Origin: DTU032 sp964346175
GTDB lineage: Bacteria > Bacillota > Clostridia > Saccharofermentanales > DTU023
Assembly: GCA_964346175.1 (NCBI GenBank)
Contig: CAYFTG010000001.1
Coordinates: forward strand, 96,889 to 160,888
DNA: 64,000 nt
Direction of reading: 5' to 3'
A program made the translations under genes and the position numbers. Positions 9,313-18,157 of this stretch are shown here, piece after piece. Position 1 is the first letter of the stretch. Every line of letters begins with the position of its first letter. Below the pieces are notes generated by a model. It did not search any database. It had not been told where the DNA came from and was given only the letters and a program-made list of their open reading frames with translations.

Positions 9313-10168
9313 TTTGGTTTACCTCCATTTCAACTACGAAGATTTCTTCCATTGATAGTGGTAGAGGGTTGAACAGTATAGGCTCCGTCGCCTCAATCTG
9401 TTCCCGTGCATCTTCTCCGTGATATAAGACCGTTACAACTTTGTTATTAATCTCATAGCTCAGAAGCGGCATGTTCTCGAACAGCTCTTTAGCCGGTGCC
9501 TCGCTGTAGCCTAACTGCACCTTATGGTAATTCTCGCGCAGCTCATCCAGCGATTGAGTAAAGACGATCTTCTTGTTTTCCAATAGAGCCATTTCGTCAC
9601 AGATGTCTTCCAATTCACGAATGTTGTGCGAAGAAATAATGACGCTGATTTCACCGGCAGCAACCAGCCGAATCAGCTCACGCTTAAGGGTCAGTCGCAC
9701 CATGGGATCCAAGCCGTCAAACGATTCATCCATCAAAAGGACTTTTGGCTGACAGCTCAAGGCCAGAATGACAATGCTTTGACGTTTCAGACCGCGAGAC
9801 AGTAGGTGGAGCGGCTTCTTCTCATCAAAATGAAACAGCTCCAGCAATTTCTTATAGTAATCTTCATCAAAATTCGGATAAAAAAGTTTATAGTAATCCT
9901 TCATTTCATTCGTATTAAAGCGGTTGAAATAGAAGGGCTCATCCGAGACGAAAAAGAGCTTTTCCTTCTGCTCTGAAAGCGGAGCTCCGTCGATAGTGAT
10001 TTCGCCGTCATAATCGTAAACCTGACTGATACAACGCATCAGAGTGGATTTTCCGGCTCCGTTGCTGCCGATCAGTCCGAATACTTTGCCATCCGGGATT
10101 TCCCAGTCGAGAGCTGACAAAACCGGAGTGTCGGCGAAACTTTTACTCAAGCTCTTTATTCTCAACAT
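9302..10168 (-). CDS. ABC transporter ATP-binding protein
   Basis: 288 residues. Walker A is GSNGAGKST (~34-42), Walker B VLLMDESFDGLDP. The signature region reads LLSRGLKRQ instead of LSGGQ, a variant common in YtrB-type ATPases. It energises the permease encoded immediately downstream. Its start lies inside the last codons of the gntR gene (26-base overlap), which indicates translational coupling. Confidence 0.9.
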   Translation of the reverse strand: MLRIKSLSKSFADTPVLSALDWEIPDGKVFGLIGSNGAGKSTLMRCISQVYDYDGEITIDGAPLSEQKEKLFFVSDEPFYFNRFNTNEMKDYYKLFYPNFDEDYYKKLLELFHFDEKKPLHLLSRGLKRQSIVILALSCQPKVLLMDESFDGLDPMVRLTLKRELIRLVAAGEISVIISSHNIRELEDICDEMALLENKKIVFTQSLDELRENYHKVQLGYSEAPAKELFENMPLLSYEINNKVVTVLYHGEDAREQIEATEPILFNPLPLSMEEIFVVEMEVNQNEN

Positions 10169-10523
10169 TTGCTAAGGCCTCCTCTACCAGTGAACGAATT
10201 TCATCCTCAGTTAAACCTAACATGAGGTATTGTGTGAATAAGTCGGCTAAGGTGATTTTAGCCTCCTCTTTGATCTCTTTCGTCAGTGAAATGTCGGCGA
10301 CAAAGGCGCCTACCTTCGGGACAGTGTCAATGATTCCCTTCTGCTCCAATTCTGTATAAGCGCGGGCGACAGTATTCGGATTAATCCCTAAGGATGAAGC
10401 TAATTCACGAATCGAAGGCAATTGATCGCCAATGTCGAGCACTCCGGTGGAAACGAGAAGAACAATCTGATCCATAATTTGCTGATATAAAGCTTGTTTA
10501 CTGCGCGAGTCTAAGGTAAACAC
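10143..10523 (-). CDS. GntR family regulator, YtrA subfamily
   Basis: 126 residues starting at the GTG at 10523, which has GGAAGGGG seven bases before it. A longer frame starting further upstream would run through the operator and has no ribosome site. The N-terminal winged helix (residues ~10-75) contains the GntR block QLPSIRELASSLGINPNTVARAY. The effector part is a short helical tail, as in the YtrA subfamily, rather than a FadR or UTRA domain. It heads the ABC operon and most likely represses it through the dyad at 10548-10571. Confidence 0.9.
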   Translation of the reverse strand: MFTLDSRSKQALYQQIMDQIVLLVSTGVLDIGDQLPSIRELASSLGINPNTVARAYTELEQKGIIDTVPKVGAFVADISLTKEIKEEAKITLADLFTQYLMLGLTEDEIRSLVEEALANVENKELE

Positions 10524-10547
10524 AGATTCGCCCCTTCCTAGAAAAAA

Positions 10548-10603
10548 GTACAGAAACAATCGTTTCTGTACTAACTATACTAATACAGATAGGGCAATGT
10601 CAA
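10548..10603 (-). promoter_or_regulatory. Promoter with GntR operator
   Basis: On the minus strand TTGACA (10603-10598), an 18-base spacer and TATAGT (10579-10574) form a good vegetative promoter. It is followed directly by a perfect 10-bp inverted repeat, GTACAGAAAC/GTTTCTGTAC with a four-base spacer (10548-10571). The dyad covers the expected transcription start, so a bound repressor would block initiation. It is probably the binding site of the GntR protein encoded just downstream. Confidence 0.75.
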
Positions 10604-10620
10604 ATGTATTTTTTTAAATT

Positions 10621-11811
10621 TTATCTTGCTTCTTTAAAAGCCTTAATAATTCTCTCGCAGGCCTCAAGGACAACTGAGCGGGGCGATGATGTCGTCATCC
10701 TTTGAAAGCCCTCACCACCGTCCGGATCGTGCATCAAGCCGTCAGTCAATCTGACACGGGCAACTTCGTGAACCAAATGATGAATCTCAGCATCGGACAA
10801 GCCTGTGGGATTGAAGTCGAACCACAATAAATAAGTTCCTTCGGGATCTGTGACCTGCACTTCGGGCATTTCAGCAGCAAACAAGGCTCTCACTTGCTTA
10901 ATGTTTTCGTCGATGTAGGCGTTCAAGGCATCAAGCCATTCACGTCCGGCATCCGAGTAAGCTGCAATCTGGGCTTCCAGCGCAAAAGGCGAGATCAGAG
11001 TCGACGGCAGCACTGCCTTGACCTGTTCACGCAATCTCTCATTGAAAATAATGGCGCTGGCACTTTTGATTCCTGCACAGTTGAAACTTTTACTAATCGA
11101 ACCCACCTGGATCACCAGATCGTCAGGCTGTGCGAGAGCGAGGAGCGGGATATGCTTTTGCCCCGGGCGCAAGAGATCGCAATGGATCTCGTCGGAAACA
11201 ATCAAAACTCGGTGACGACGACAGATTTCCAGCATCTTTAGGAGTTCATCCTCACGCCAGATCCGGCCTACCGGATTGTGCGGCGAACAGAGTACGAATA
11301 TCTTATTGCAGGGATCGGAGCAAGCCTTTTCCAGCGCCTCAAAATCCATTGAATAAGTGAAAGCGTCTTCCCGAATCAAGCGAGCACTGACTATCTTGCG
11401 ATGCAGCTGATCCTGGAATGCTTTGGTGAAAGTGCCGTAGACCGGGCGTTGCAGGATGATGCCGTCTCCCACATTCGAAAAGCCTTCAACGATACAGTTC
11501 ATCATGCTGATGCTACCGTCGCCAACCACGATCTCTTCGGCTTCAACTGTCAAATCAAAGCGCTCCTTCATCCACCAGCGCAGGCTGTCGCGGAAGCGCG
11601 GTTCCGCCTCTTCCGTCGTATAGCCATAAATGCGTCTATCCACAACCTTTTGCAAAGCCGAACTGATCACCTCGGGAACGGCGAAATCCATGTCGGCCGT
11701 ACTCAAAGCAATGTATGCCGGCTCGCTCTCCTCCGTTTGCGGCAGCGTATCCCATTTTGCAGAAGCCGTTCCGCGCCGATCAATTACTTCATCAAAAATC
11801 TTACTAAGCAT
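10621..11811 (-). CDS. MalY/PatB family C-S lyase / aminotransferase
   Basis: 396-residue PLP enzyme of fold type I. Recognisable blocks are the substrate loop STADMDFAVPE, GDGSISMMN, the CSPHNPVGR motif, VSDEIHCDL and the PLP-lysine block GSISKSFN. The family includes cystathionine beta-lyases, cysteine desulfhydrases and MalY, and usually cleaves C-S bonds of cystathionine-like substrates. The ATG at 11811 is preferred because GGGAG precedes it by five bases, and the upstream ATG at 11826 contains this ribosome site. Stand-alone gene. Confidence 0.88.
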   Translation of the reverse strand: MLSKIFDEVIDRRGTASAKWDTLPQTEESEPAYIALSTADMDFAVPEVISSALQKVVDRRIYGYTTEEAEPRFRDSLRWWMKERFDLTVEAEEIVVGDGSISMMNCIVEGFSNVGDGIILQRPVYGTFTKAFQDQLHRKIVSARLIREDAFTYSMDFEALEKACSDPCNKIFVLCSPHNPVGRIWREDELLKMLEICRRHRVLIVSDEIHCDLLRPGQKHIPLLALAQPDDLVIQVGSISKSFNCAGIKSASAIIFNERLREQVKAVLPSTLISPFALEAQIAAYSDAGREWLDALNAYIDENIKQVRALFAAEMPEVQVTDPEGTYLLWFDFNPTGLSDAEIHHLVHEVARVRLTDGLMHDPDGGEGFQRMTTSSPRSVVLEACERIIKAFKEAR

Positions 11812-11970
11812 AATATCTCCCTGCACTAAAAGTCTTAATCAGTATTCTAACAGAGAGCCGCGTAGCAAAGAATAATATTTCCTCATGCAATGTTGCATTC
11901 AAAAGACCTACTACGTGCTAATCTATTTAAAAAGCGAAGCGGCAGTTTATTTGTCGCAGGAGGAAAATTA

Positions 11971-12600
11971 ATGTATCAATGTTCATATTGCGGAAAAAAG
12001 GGCTGCAAATCATATAACGAAGAGGAGACCTTGGCAGTCTGTGCCGGCAAAAGCTCCGCTATCCACGAAGAGGCGAAAAAACTCTTTCAGGAAGAGGAGA
12101 ATCAACTTATCGCGCGGGCGGCAGGCAAAGTGGAAATACAAGGCTACGGACGCTTAACGCGCATGGAAGAAGTCATGGATTTTTGCAGACTCTGTGGCTA
12201 CGAGAGCCTTGGTCTGGTCTTTTGCTCAGGCTTAAGCAGAGAAGCTAAAACAGTGACAGAAATCCTGACCCACCACGGCTTCTCGGTCAACTCGGCTCTC
12301 TGCAAGACAGGTTCTTTGCCGAAATCGCTCGTCGGTCTTGAAGCGGCTGATACACATTCCAACTGTGCCGACGAAGTGATGTGCAATCCCATCGGACAGG
12401 CGCTCTTAATGAACGAGCAAAAGGTCGACTTTACTATCATTATGGGTTTGTGTGTGGGCCACGATACCCTAGTGATGAAATATCTCGAATCACCGATGAC
12501 AGTGTTGGCGGTGAAAGACAGAGTAGCGGGACATAATCCCTTGGCTCCGATTTATACAGCCAAGACCTATTACAGAAAGCGCTTTTTTCCGAAGGATTAA
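11971..12600 (+). CDS. DUF1847 cysteine-rich metal-binding protein
   Basis: 209 residues from the ATG at 11971, seven bases after AGGAGG. The frame is open upstream but lacks a ribosome site. The N-terminus CSYCGKKGCKSY resembles a metal site. Further Cys residues (FCRLCGYE, FCSGLSREA, LCKTG, NCADEVMCNPIGQ, GLCVGHD) form the conserved pattern of DUF1847, found in anaerobic bacteria and archaea. Function is unknown; metal or Fe-S binding is inferred from the cysteines. Its stop is two bases before the amidohydrolase start, so the two are probably co-expressed. Confidence 0.8.
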   Translation: MYQCSYCGKKGCKSYNEEETLAVCAGKSSAIHEEAKKLFQEEENQLIARAAGKVEIQGYGRLTRMEEVMDFCRLCGYESLGLVFCSGLSREAKTVTEILTHHGFSVNSALCKTGSLPKSLVGLEAADTHSNCADEVMCNPIGQALLMNEQKVDFTIIMGLCVGHDTLVMKYLESPMTVLAVKDRVAGHNPLAPIYTAKTYYRKRFFPKD

Positions 12601-12602
12601 TT

Positions 12603-14195
12603 GTGAGTTTAAGGCTGACGAACTGTAGTTTTTTTGACAAAAGCTCCGCAAGAGCGGACGGTGCTCTGCAAATCGAAGACGGCATAATTACCGCGCTAGG
12701 TAGCATGGCCGAGAGCTCGAACTGGCCGCGGGTCGAGCGAGAAATTTCGCTAGATGGGCGTATAGTCTTTGCGGGGTTGATGGATGCCCATATGCATTTG
12801 GAAAATTGGGCTTTGCGACACAGTCAAATCTCCTTGGACAGCGCGCGCAGTCTCGCAGAAATCCTGAGCCTTGTGACCGAGCAAGTACGCATCGCGGAGG
12901 GATCCGGGCAGAGCAAAGTAATTGTCCTCGCCGGCTGGAATGAGGAAAACTACCCGGAACAACGCCCGCCTTCTTTGCAGGAATTAGATGCTATCAGCAG
13001 TCACATTCAGATTATTCTAAGTCGGATCTGCGGTCATGTCTGTGTGGTGAATTCCGCTGTCCTGCGTGAATTCGACTGGCAGAGGTTTGCCGAGACCGAG
13101 CCGGGCTCTGTGGGATTAGCTGAGAACGGCAGACCTAACGGGATACTCTCCGAGAACGCCATGTTTAATCTTCTCTCTTTGCAAGAAAAATACAGTAAAG
13201 AGCAGCAAAAGGAGCTTTTAGCTTTTGGCCTGAAAAGCATGGCTGCGTATGGCTTGACAGCTGTGGCCAGTCAAGAGAGCAGCAGTCTGGAGGATATAGA
13301 TTTCCTTTCGTCGCTGGAAGAGATATATGAGACAGATCCGGATCTGCCTGCCTATTATGCGCAGATCGGCTTGTCTGATCCGGAACAGATCTCGGACTGT
13401 CTAGCTCTTTGCGAGCAGTATCGAACTCATCCACAGATTAAGATCGCCTCCGTTAAGCTCTTTAAGGACGGCAGTCTGGGCGGCAGAACAGCGCTGTTGC
13501 GAGAAACGTATAGCGATGATCCCGGCACTTCGGGAATGGACCTAATTCCTTACGAGGAGCTAGTCCTCTGGTTCGAACAGGCGAACGCTGCCGGTGTCCA
13601 GTTGACGATCCACGCAATTGGCGACAGAGCCGTTGCGGAGATTGTGGATGCTTATACAGAGGCCGCCAAGACTGACGCGGATCGTTCCAATTATCTGCGC
13701 CATACGATCATCCACTGTCAGATCACGGATGCGGGACTCTTACAGCGCCTAGCACAAGCGCAGCTCTTAGTGATCACCCAGCCACTCTTTGCCGCTTCCG
13801 ACTGGCAGATGGCTCAGGCCCGCCTCGGGAACAAAAGGCGTAACGCCGCCTACGATTATAGCGCAGTTTTGGATCTGGGGATTCATCAAGCTTTCAGTTC
13901 GGACAGTCCGGTCGAGAGCGCCAATCCGCTGCTGACACTGGCAGCAGCTATTGATCATCCGCAGCAGAAAAAATCCCTTAATCTGCAGGAAGCCTTAGCC
14001 GCATCCACAGAAAAGGTAGCCTATGTGCTGGGCGAGGAGAAAAGCAGAGGAAAACTCAGAGTCGGAGCGGCCGCTGATCTCACCGTTGTGGAAGCAGACA
14101 GTGTCGACGACTTGACGGCAGAGAAGCTGCGCAGGACAGGGATCACTTTAACTATGCGCGATGGCCGGATTATTCATCAAACTCAAAATCTTTAG
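12603..14195 (+). CDS. Amidohydrolase 3 family (YtcJ-like) metal-dependent hydrolase
   Basis: 530 residues, full length for the YtcJ-like subgroup. It has the metal motif DAHMHLE near residue 60, NEENYPEQRPP, the KLFKDGSLGGRTALL block, IHAIGDRA and the Asp in SSDSPVESANPL near residue 440. It probably hydrolyses amide or imine bonds in small molecules; the substrate is unknown. GTG start, preceded by GAAGGA at the end of the DUF1847 gene. Confidence 0.88.
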   Translation: MSLRLTNCSFFDKSSARADGALQIEDGIITALGSMAESSNWPRVEREISLDGRIVFAGLMDAHMHLENWALRHSQISLDSARSLAEILSLVTEQVRIAEGSGQSKVIVLAGWNEENYPEQRPPSLQELDAISSHIQIILSRICGHVCVVNSAVLREFDWQRFAETEPGSVGLAENGRPNGILSENAMFNLLSLQEKYSKEQQKELLAFGLKSMAAYGLTAVASQESSSLEDIDFLSSLEEIYETDPDLPAYYAQIGLSDPEQISDCLALCEQYRTHPQIKIASVKLFKDGSLGGRTALLRETYSDDPGTSGMDLIPYEELVLWFEQANAAGVQLTIHAIGDRAVAEIVDAYTEAAKTDADRSNYLRHTIIHCQITDAGLLQRLAQAQLLVITQPLFAASDWQMAQARLGNKRRNAAYDYSAVLDLGIHQAFSSDSPVESANPLLTLAAAIDHPQQKKSLNLQEALAASTEKVAYVLGEEKSRGKLRVGAAADLTVVEADSVDDLTAEKLRRTGITLTMRDGRIIHQTQNL

Positions 14196-14247
14196 TCACA
14201 GGCAAGACCCACCTGCATCTTGCAGGGGATCCTCAAGCAAATAACAA

Positions 14248-14271
14248 AGCCAGCTCCGGCGGGAACTGGCT
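14248..14271 (-). terminator. Intrinsic terminator for the ferritin-like/ZIP genes
   Basis: A 10-bp stem with one mismatch and a GGCG loop. Read on the minus strand it is followed by TTTGTTATTT. It lies downstream of the ferritin-like gene that ends at 14307. The plus-strand amidohydrolase could also use the hairpin, but the T-tract on that side is poor. Confidence 0.6.
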
Positions 14272-14306
14272 TCACGGCTTAATTTAACTGCAGCTAGGAT
14301 TCTGCA

Positions 14307-14789
14307 TTAGTATTCGGGCATATTTGTGAACATCGCGTGAGTGACATACTCGTCACCGTGGCGAATCATTTCGATTAGTTTATCCAATTGGTCGTAATGC
14401 CTTTGTTCTTCGGCTACCAGCCACACGAGGAGAGCCTTTTCTGTTTCATTCTCAGCACTTTTCAGCTGCTCTTCGTACAACACGATAGACTTTCTTTCCA
14501 TTTCCAGTGCGGTCAGATACACATCCAACGCTCGCGGTACCAGAAAGTATTCGCTATCTACGTCATCAGCTGTAGCGAAGAAGGTTTTTTCCATATCTTG
14601 GGTCTCTTCAGGAACTACGAATTGTTCCTGTCTCTGGTATTCCAGAATCGCTAACTCATGGCGGCGTTCCGCTTCTGCCAGAATTTTGAAGATTCTATGT
14701 ATTGCCGATTCAGGATGTTTGGCTGCCTGCTCCTCGTAGTAAGCTGCGCCTTCCTGCTCAAGTTGAATTGCTTGCTGATAAATACTCAT
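14307..14789 (-). CDS. Ferritin-like diiron protein (rubrerythrin family, no rubredoxin domain)
   Basis: 160 residues of mostly helical sequence with paired ExxH-type motifs (EQEGAAYYEEQA, EAERRHELAI, EMERKSIVLYEEQ, EEQRHYDQL) as in four-helix ferritin-like carboxylate diiron proteins. There is no rubredoxin CxxC domain. Such proteins usually reduce peroxide or store iron in anaerobes. The ATG at 14789 follows AAGGAGAAG; the upstream ATG contains that site. It lies next to two ZIP metal transporter genes, which suggests metal handling. Confidence 0.8.
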   Translation of the reverse strand: MSIYQQAIQLEQEGAAYYEEQAAKHPESAIHRIFKILAEAERRHELAILEYQRQEQFVVPEETQDMEKTFFATADDVDSEYFLVPRALDVYLTALEMERKSIVLYEEQLKSAENETEKALLVWLVAEEQRHYDQLDKLIEMIRHGDEYVTHAMFTNMPEY

Positions 14790-14880
14790 ACTATCTTCTC
14801 CTTCTTTCATTGGCAGCGTAGCTGATTTCTGCCTTTTTCTTGCATCCAGAATAGCATCTGTTTCTGCGCTGAGTTGTCAC

Positions 14881-15747
14881 CTAAAGCACGAGCAAAGTTG
14901 AAGCCATAATCAGCATGCCGACGATGACACCTCCGATTACTAAATGGTGTTCGCCTTGCTTTTCTGCAGTTGGCAGTAATTCGTCCAATGAAATGTACAC
15001 CATGATCCCGGCAGCGAAGGCGAAAACCACTGCCAGCAAGGTCTCACTGATGTACGGTCGCAAAATCAGGAAGCCGATTAAGGCTCCCAAGGGTTCTGCC
15101 AGGCCACTTATAAGAGCGGTTAGGAATGATTTTTTCTTATCCCCGGTGCCGGCATAGAGGGGAACGGCTATGGCGATTCCTTCCGGAATGTTGTGAATAG
15201 CGATAGCGATAGCGATGCTGATGCCGAGGGCCGGGTCGGCCAAGGCAGCGACGAAGGCAGCGATACCTTCGGGCATATTATGTGCGGCTATCCCGATGGC
15301 AGATAAGAGGCCGACTCGGGTCAACTTGCTCTTTTCTCTGACCTCTTCTCGTTTAACTACACTCAGCTTGGCGGCCTCTGTCGGCTTTTCATGAAGGTGA
15401 GGATCGTAGCTGATGTCAGTCACACTATGGAGTTCATGCGGGTTTTGTGCTTCCGGCACCAGAAAGTCAATGATCATAATGAAAAAGATGCCGCCAAAGA
15501 AAGCCAGCACGGTGTAGAGATTGCCTCGATTGCCGTAGATTTCACTCAAAGCGATATAAGATCCGCCCAGCATCTCAACAAAGGCGATATACAGCATGAC
15601 ACCGGCGGAGAGGCCCAAAGACGCAGACACAATATGCTGGTTGAGCGGCTTTTTCCGGAAAATGACGAGTCCGCCGATACCGGTAGAAAGACCTGCCAGC
15701 GTTGTCAGCGCGAAGGCCCGTATGTAATCGATTAGCTGTAAATCCAT
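14881..15747 (-). CDS. ZIP family divalent metal transporter, copy 1
   Basis: 288 residues with about eight membrane segments. The characteristic ZIP motifs are present: HNMPEGIAAFVAA in TM4 and HNIPEGIAIAVPL in TM5, which form the metal site, and LAEPLGALIGF. A soluble loop after TM3 carries His and Asp residues (DPHLHEKP). It most resembles ZupT, which imports zinc, iron and other divalent ions. AAGG precedes the ATG at 15747; earlier in-frame codons have no ribosome site and overlap copy 2. It is a close paralogue of the adjacent gene. Confidence 0.9.
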   Translation of the reverse strand: MDLQLIDYIRAFALTTLAGLSTGIGGLVIFRKKPLNQHIVSASLGLSAGVMLYIAFVEMLGGSYIALSEIYGNRGNLYTVLAFFGGIFFIMIIDFLVPEAQNPHELHSVTDISYDPHLHEKPTEAAKLSVVKREEVREKSKLTRVGLLSAIGIAAHNMPEGIAAFVAALADPALGISIAIAIAIHNIPEGIAIAVPLYAGTGDKKKSFLTALISGLAEPLGALIGFLILRPYISETLLAVVFAFAAGIMVYISLDELLPTAEKQGEHHLVIGGVIVGMLIMASTLLVL

Positions 15748-15766
15748 ATTTTTACCTTTTTTATCC

Positions 15767-16627
15767 TTACAGGATGAGCAGAGAAAGTGCCATGATCGCC
15801 ATTCCGACAACTAAGCCGGCGATTACGATATGGTGCTCGCCTTGTTTTTCTGCTGAAGGTAAGAGTTCATCTAGAGAGATGAAAACCATAATTCCGGCTA
15901 CTGCTGCGAAAATAATGCCGAGGAGAGAATCGCTGAGGAAAGGACGGAACACGAGGAAGCCCAGTAGAGCTCCGATGGGTTCAGCCAGACCTGAATAAAG
16001 CGCCGTCAGGAAAGAGCGTTTCTTGTCGCCGGTTCCTGCATAGAGCGGAACTGCAACGGCAATTCCCTCGGGGATATTATGGATAGCGATCGCAACAGCA
16101 ATACTAATACCTAAGGCAGGATCTGCTAAGGCTGCAACAAACGAAGCCAGTCCTTCCGGCAGGTTGTGGATAATGATTGCTACTGCAGAAACTTTTCCTA
16201 CTCTGGTCAATTCGCTTTTTCTTTGAACTTCTTCGCGGTCAATAATGCAATCTTCGCATATTTCTGCCTCTTCGATGTGCGGATCGTAAGTGACTTCGTC
16301 CACACCGCGCATTTCATGCAGGTTCTGTTCTTCAGGAATGAAGAAGTCAATCAGCATGCTGAAGAGAATTCCTCCGAAGAACGCCAATACAGCGTAGATT
16401 TCACCGCGACTTCCGTGGAGTTCACCCAAAGTGTCAAAAGAACCGCTGAGCATCTCCACGAAAGAGATGTAAAGCATGACGCCGGCTGACAGTCCCAGAG
16501 AAAATGAAATAACGTGTTGGTTGAGTGGATTTTTGCGAAAAACAACCAGTCCGCCAATACCCGTAGAGAGACCGGCGAAGGTTGTTAGGGCAAAAGCTCG
16601 AATGTAATCAGCAAAAGATAAATCCAT
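15767..16627 (-). CDS. ZIP family divalent metal transporter, copy 2
   Basis: 286 residues, with the same fold and motifs as the neighbouring copy: HNLPEGLASFVAA, HNIPEGIAVAVPL and LAEPIGALLGF. The two proteins align without large gaps, and differ mainly in the loop after TM3. That loop holds EICEDC here, adding two cysteines, where copy 1 has His-rich sequence. Nineteen bases separate the genes, so this is a tandem duplication on one transcript. Divergence in the metal loop suggests different metal preference or regulation. Confidence 0.9.
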   Translation of the reverse strand: MDLSFADYIRAFALTTFAGLSTGIGGLVVFRKNPLNQHVISFSLGLSAGVMLYISFVEMLSGSFDTLGELHGSRGEIYAVLAFFGGILFSMLIDFFIPEEQNLHEMRGVDEVTYDPHIEEAEICEDCIIDREEVQRKSELTRVGKVSAVAIIIHNLPEGLASFVAALADPALGISIAVAIAIHNIPEGIAVAVPLYAGTGDKKRSFLTALYSGLAEPIGALLGFLVFRPFLSDSLLGIIFAAVAGIMVFISLDELLPSAEKQGEHHIVIAGLVVGMAIMALSLLIL

Positions 16628-16692
16628 AGTCTCCTCTTTACAAAAATTTATGGTACTCGCAGATGGCGGCTGCGGATTCAGTTTGCAAATAG

Positions 16693-16720
16693 GCCGACGC
16701 TATGAAGTCATAGCGTCGGC
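16693..16720 (-). terminator. Hairpin downstream of eno
   Basis: A perfect 13-bp inverted repeat (GCCGACGCTATGA and its complement) around two central bases lies 13 bases after the enolase stop. The T-tract on the minus side is weak (CTATTTG), so it may be an mRNA-stabilising hairpin as much as a terminator. Confidence 0.6.
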
Positions 16721-16733
16721 AGCTCTACTTTAC

Positions 16734-18044
16734 TTAGCGCTCAAGACGGAAAGCGTCGAAGCCGGCATAAGTGGCGCTGGAACCTAACTCTTCTTCAATA
16801 CGAAGGAGTTGGTTATACTTGGCCACGCGGTCAGAGCGTGAAGGTGCACCTGTCTTGATCTGACCTGCATCTGTGCCTACAACCAGGTCAGCGATGCTGA
16901 CATCTTCAGTCTCGCCGGAACGGTGTGAAATGACCGCGGTCCAGCCTTGACGTTGTGCCATCTCAATAGCTTCCAGTGTTTCGGTCAAGGTGCCGATCTG
17001 GTTAACTTTGATCAGGATGGAATTGGAAGCGTTGAGCTCGATCCCCTTCTCGAGGCGTTCAGTGTTGGTAACGTAGAGGTCATCACCGACCAATTGCACT
17101 TTATCGCCGATGCGGGCGTTGAGTTCTTGCCAGCCTTCCCAATCGTCTTCTGCCAGGCCGTCTTCCAGAGAAATAATGGGATATTTATCCGCCAGCATGG
17201 CATAGTAGTCGATCATCTCTTCCGTGGTCTTGAATTCGTCGGTTTTCCAGAAATAATAGCCGTCTTTACCGATCTTTTTTGCCTCTTCGTAGAGTTCAGT
17301 TGATGCGGGGTCCATTGCAATAAAGAAATCTTCAGCGGGCGTGTACCCTGCTACCTCAATGGCCTTAACCAGCCACTGCAGGGCTTCTTCGTCGCTCTTG
17401 AGATTCGGAGCAAAACCGCCCTCATCACCGACTGCGGTGGAATAGCCTTCGGCCTTAAGCAGTTTACTCAGAGTGTGGAAAACTTCGGTACACCAGCGGA
17501 ATGCTTCACGGAAGCTGCTGGCGCCGACGGGCATAATCATGAACTCCTGCAGGTTAACGCTGTTATCGGCGTGCTTACCACCGTTAATAACATTCATCAT
17601 GGGTACAGGCAGGGTGTGCGCACGGATACCGCCAACGTACTGCCAGAGACGGAGTCCCAGTGAATCAGCTGCGGCTTGGGCTGCGGCCAGAGACACAGCG
17701 AGAATGGCGTTGGCTCCGAGATTGGCCTTATTATCAGTGCCGTCGAGCTCGATCATGACTCGGTCCAGCTCTCCTTGATCGTAGACATTCATGCCGACCA
17801 GCTCAGGGGCGATGATATCGTTGACATTGTCGACCGCTTTGAGTACACCTTTGCCAAGGAAACGATCCGCATCGCCGTCGCGAAGTTCGACTGCTTCATA
17901 AGCACCGGTAGAAGCGCCTGAAGGAACTGCCGCACGACCAACCGTGCCGTCTTCCAACAATACTTCTGCCTCAACAGTGGGATTGCCGCGTGAGTCGATG
18001 ATTTCACGCGCTGCAATATCTGTAATTAATAATTCATATAGCAT
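16734..18044 (-). CDS. eno: Enolase
   Basis: 436 residues, standard length. It interconverts 2-phosphoglycerate and phosphoenolpyruvate in glycolysis. The N-terminal block AREIIDSRGNPTVE, AVGDEGGFAPNL, SLEDGLAEDDWEGW, KVNQIGTL and the signature SHRSGETED are intact, including the catalytic Glu and Lys positions. The ATG at 18044 is chosen because GGAGG precedes it by five bases. The four-codon longer frame opens with a TTG that includes this site. Confidence 0.97.
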   Translation of the reverse strand: MLYELLITDIAAREIIDSRGNPTVEAEVLLEDGTVGRAAVPSGASTGAYEAVELRDGDADRFLGKGVLKAVDNVNDIIAPELVGMNVYDQGELDRVMIELDGTDNKANLGANAILAVSLAAAQAAADSLGLRLWQYVGGIRAHTLPVPMMNVINGGKHADNSVNLQEFMIMPVGASSFREAFRWCTEVFHTLSKLLKAEGYSTAVGDEGGFAPNLKSDEEALQWLVKAIEVAGYTPAEDFFIAMDPASTELYEEAKKIGKDGYYFWKTDEFKTTEEMIDYYAMLADKYPIISLEDGLAEDDWEGWQELNARIGDKVQLVGDDLYVTNTERLEKGIELNASNSILIKVNQIGTLTETLEAIEMAQRQGWTAVISHRSGETEDVSIADLVVGTDAGQIKTGAPSRSDRVAKYNQLLRIEEELGSSATYAGFDAFRLER

Positions 18045-18157
18045 ATAGACCTCCAAAAAATTGCTTTATTAAATAATCTCACCGCTTAGTCTACACCATC
18101 TAAGTTCAATTTTTGGTAATTTCTTGCTGTCTTTAGGTCAAGAGACTTGAGATTACT

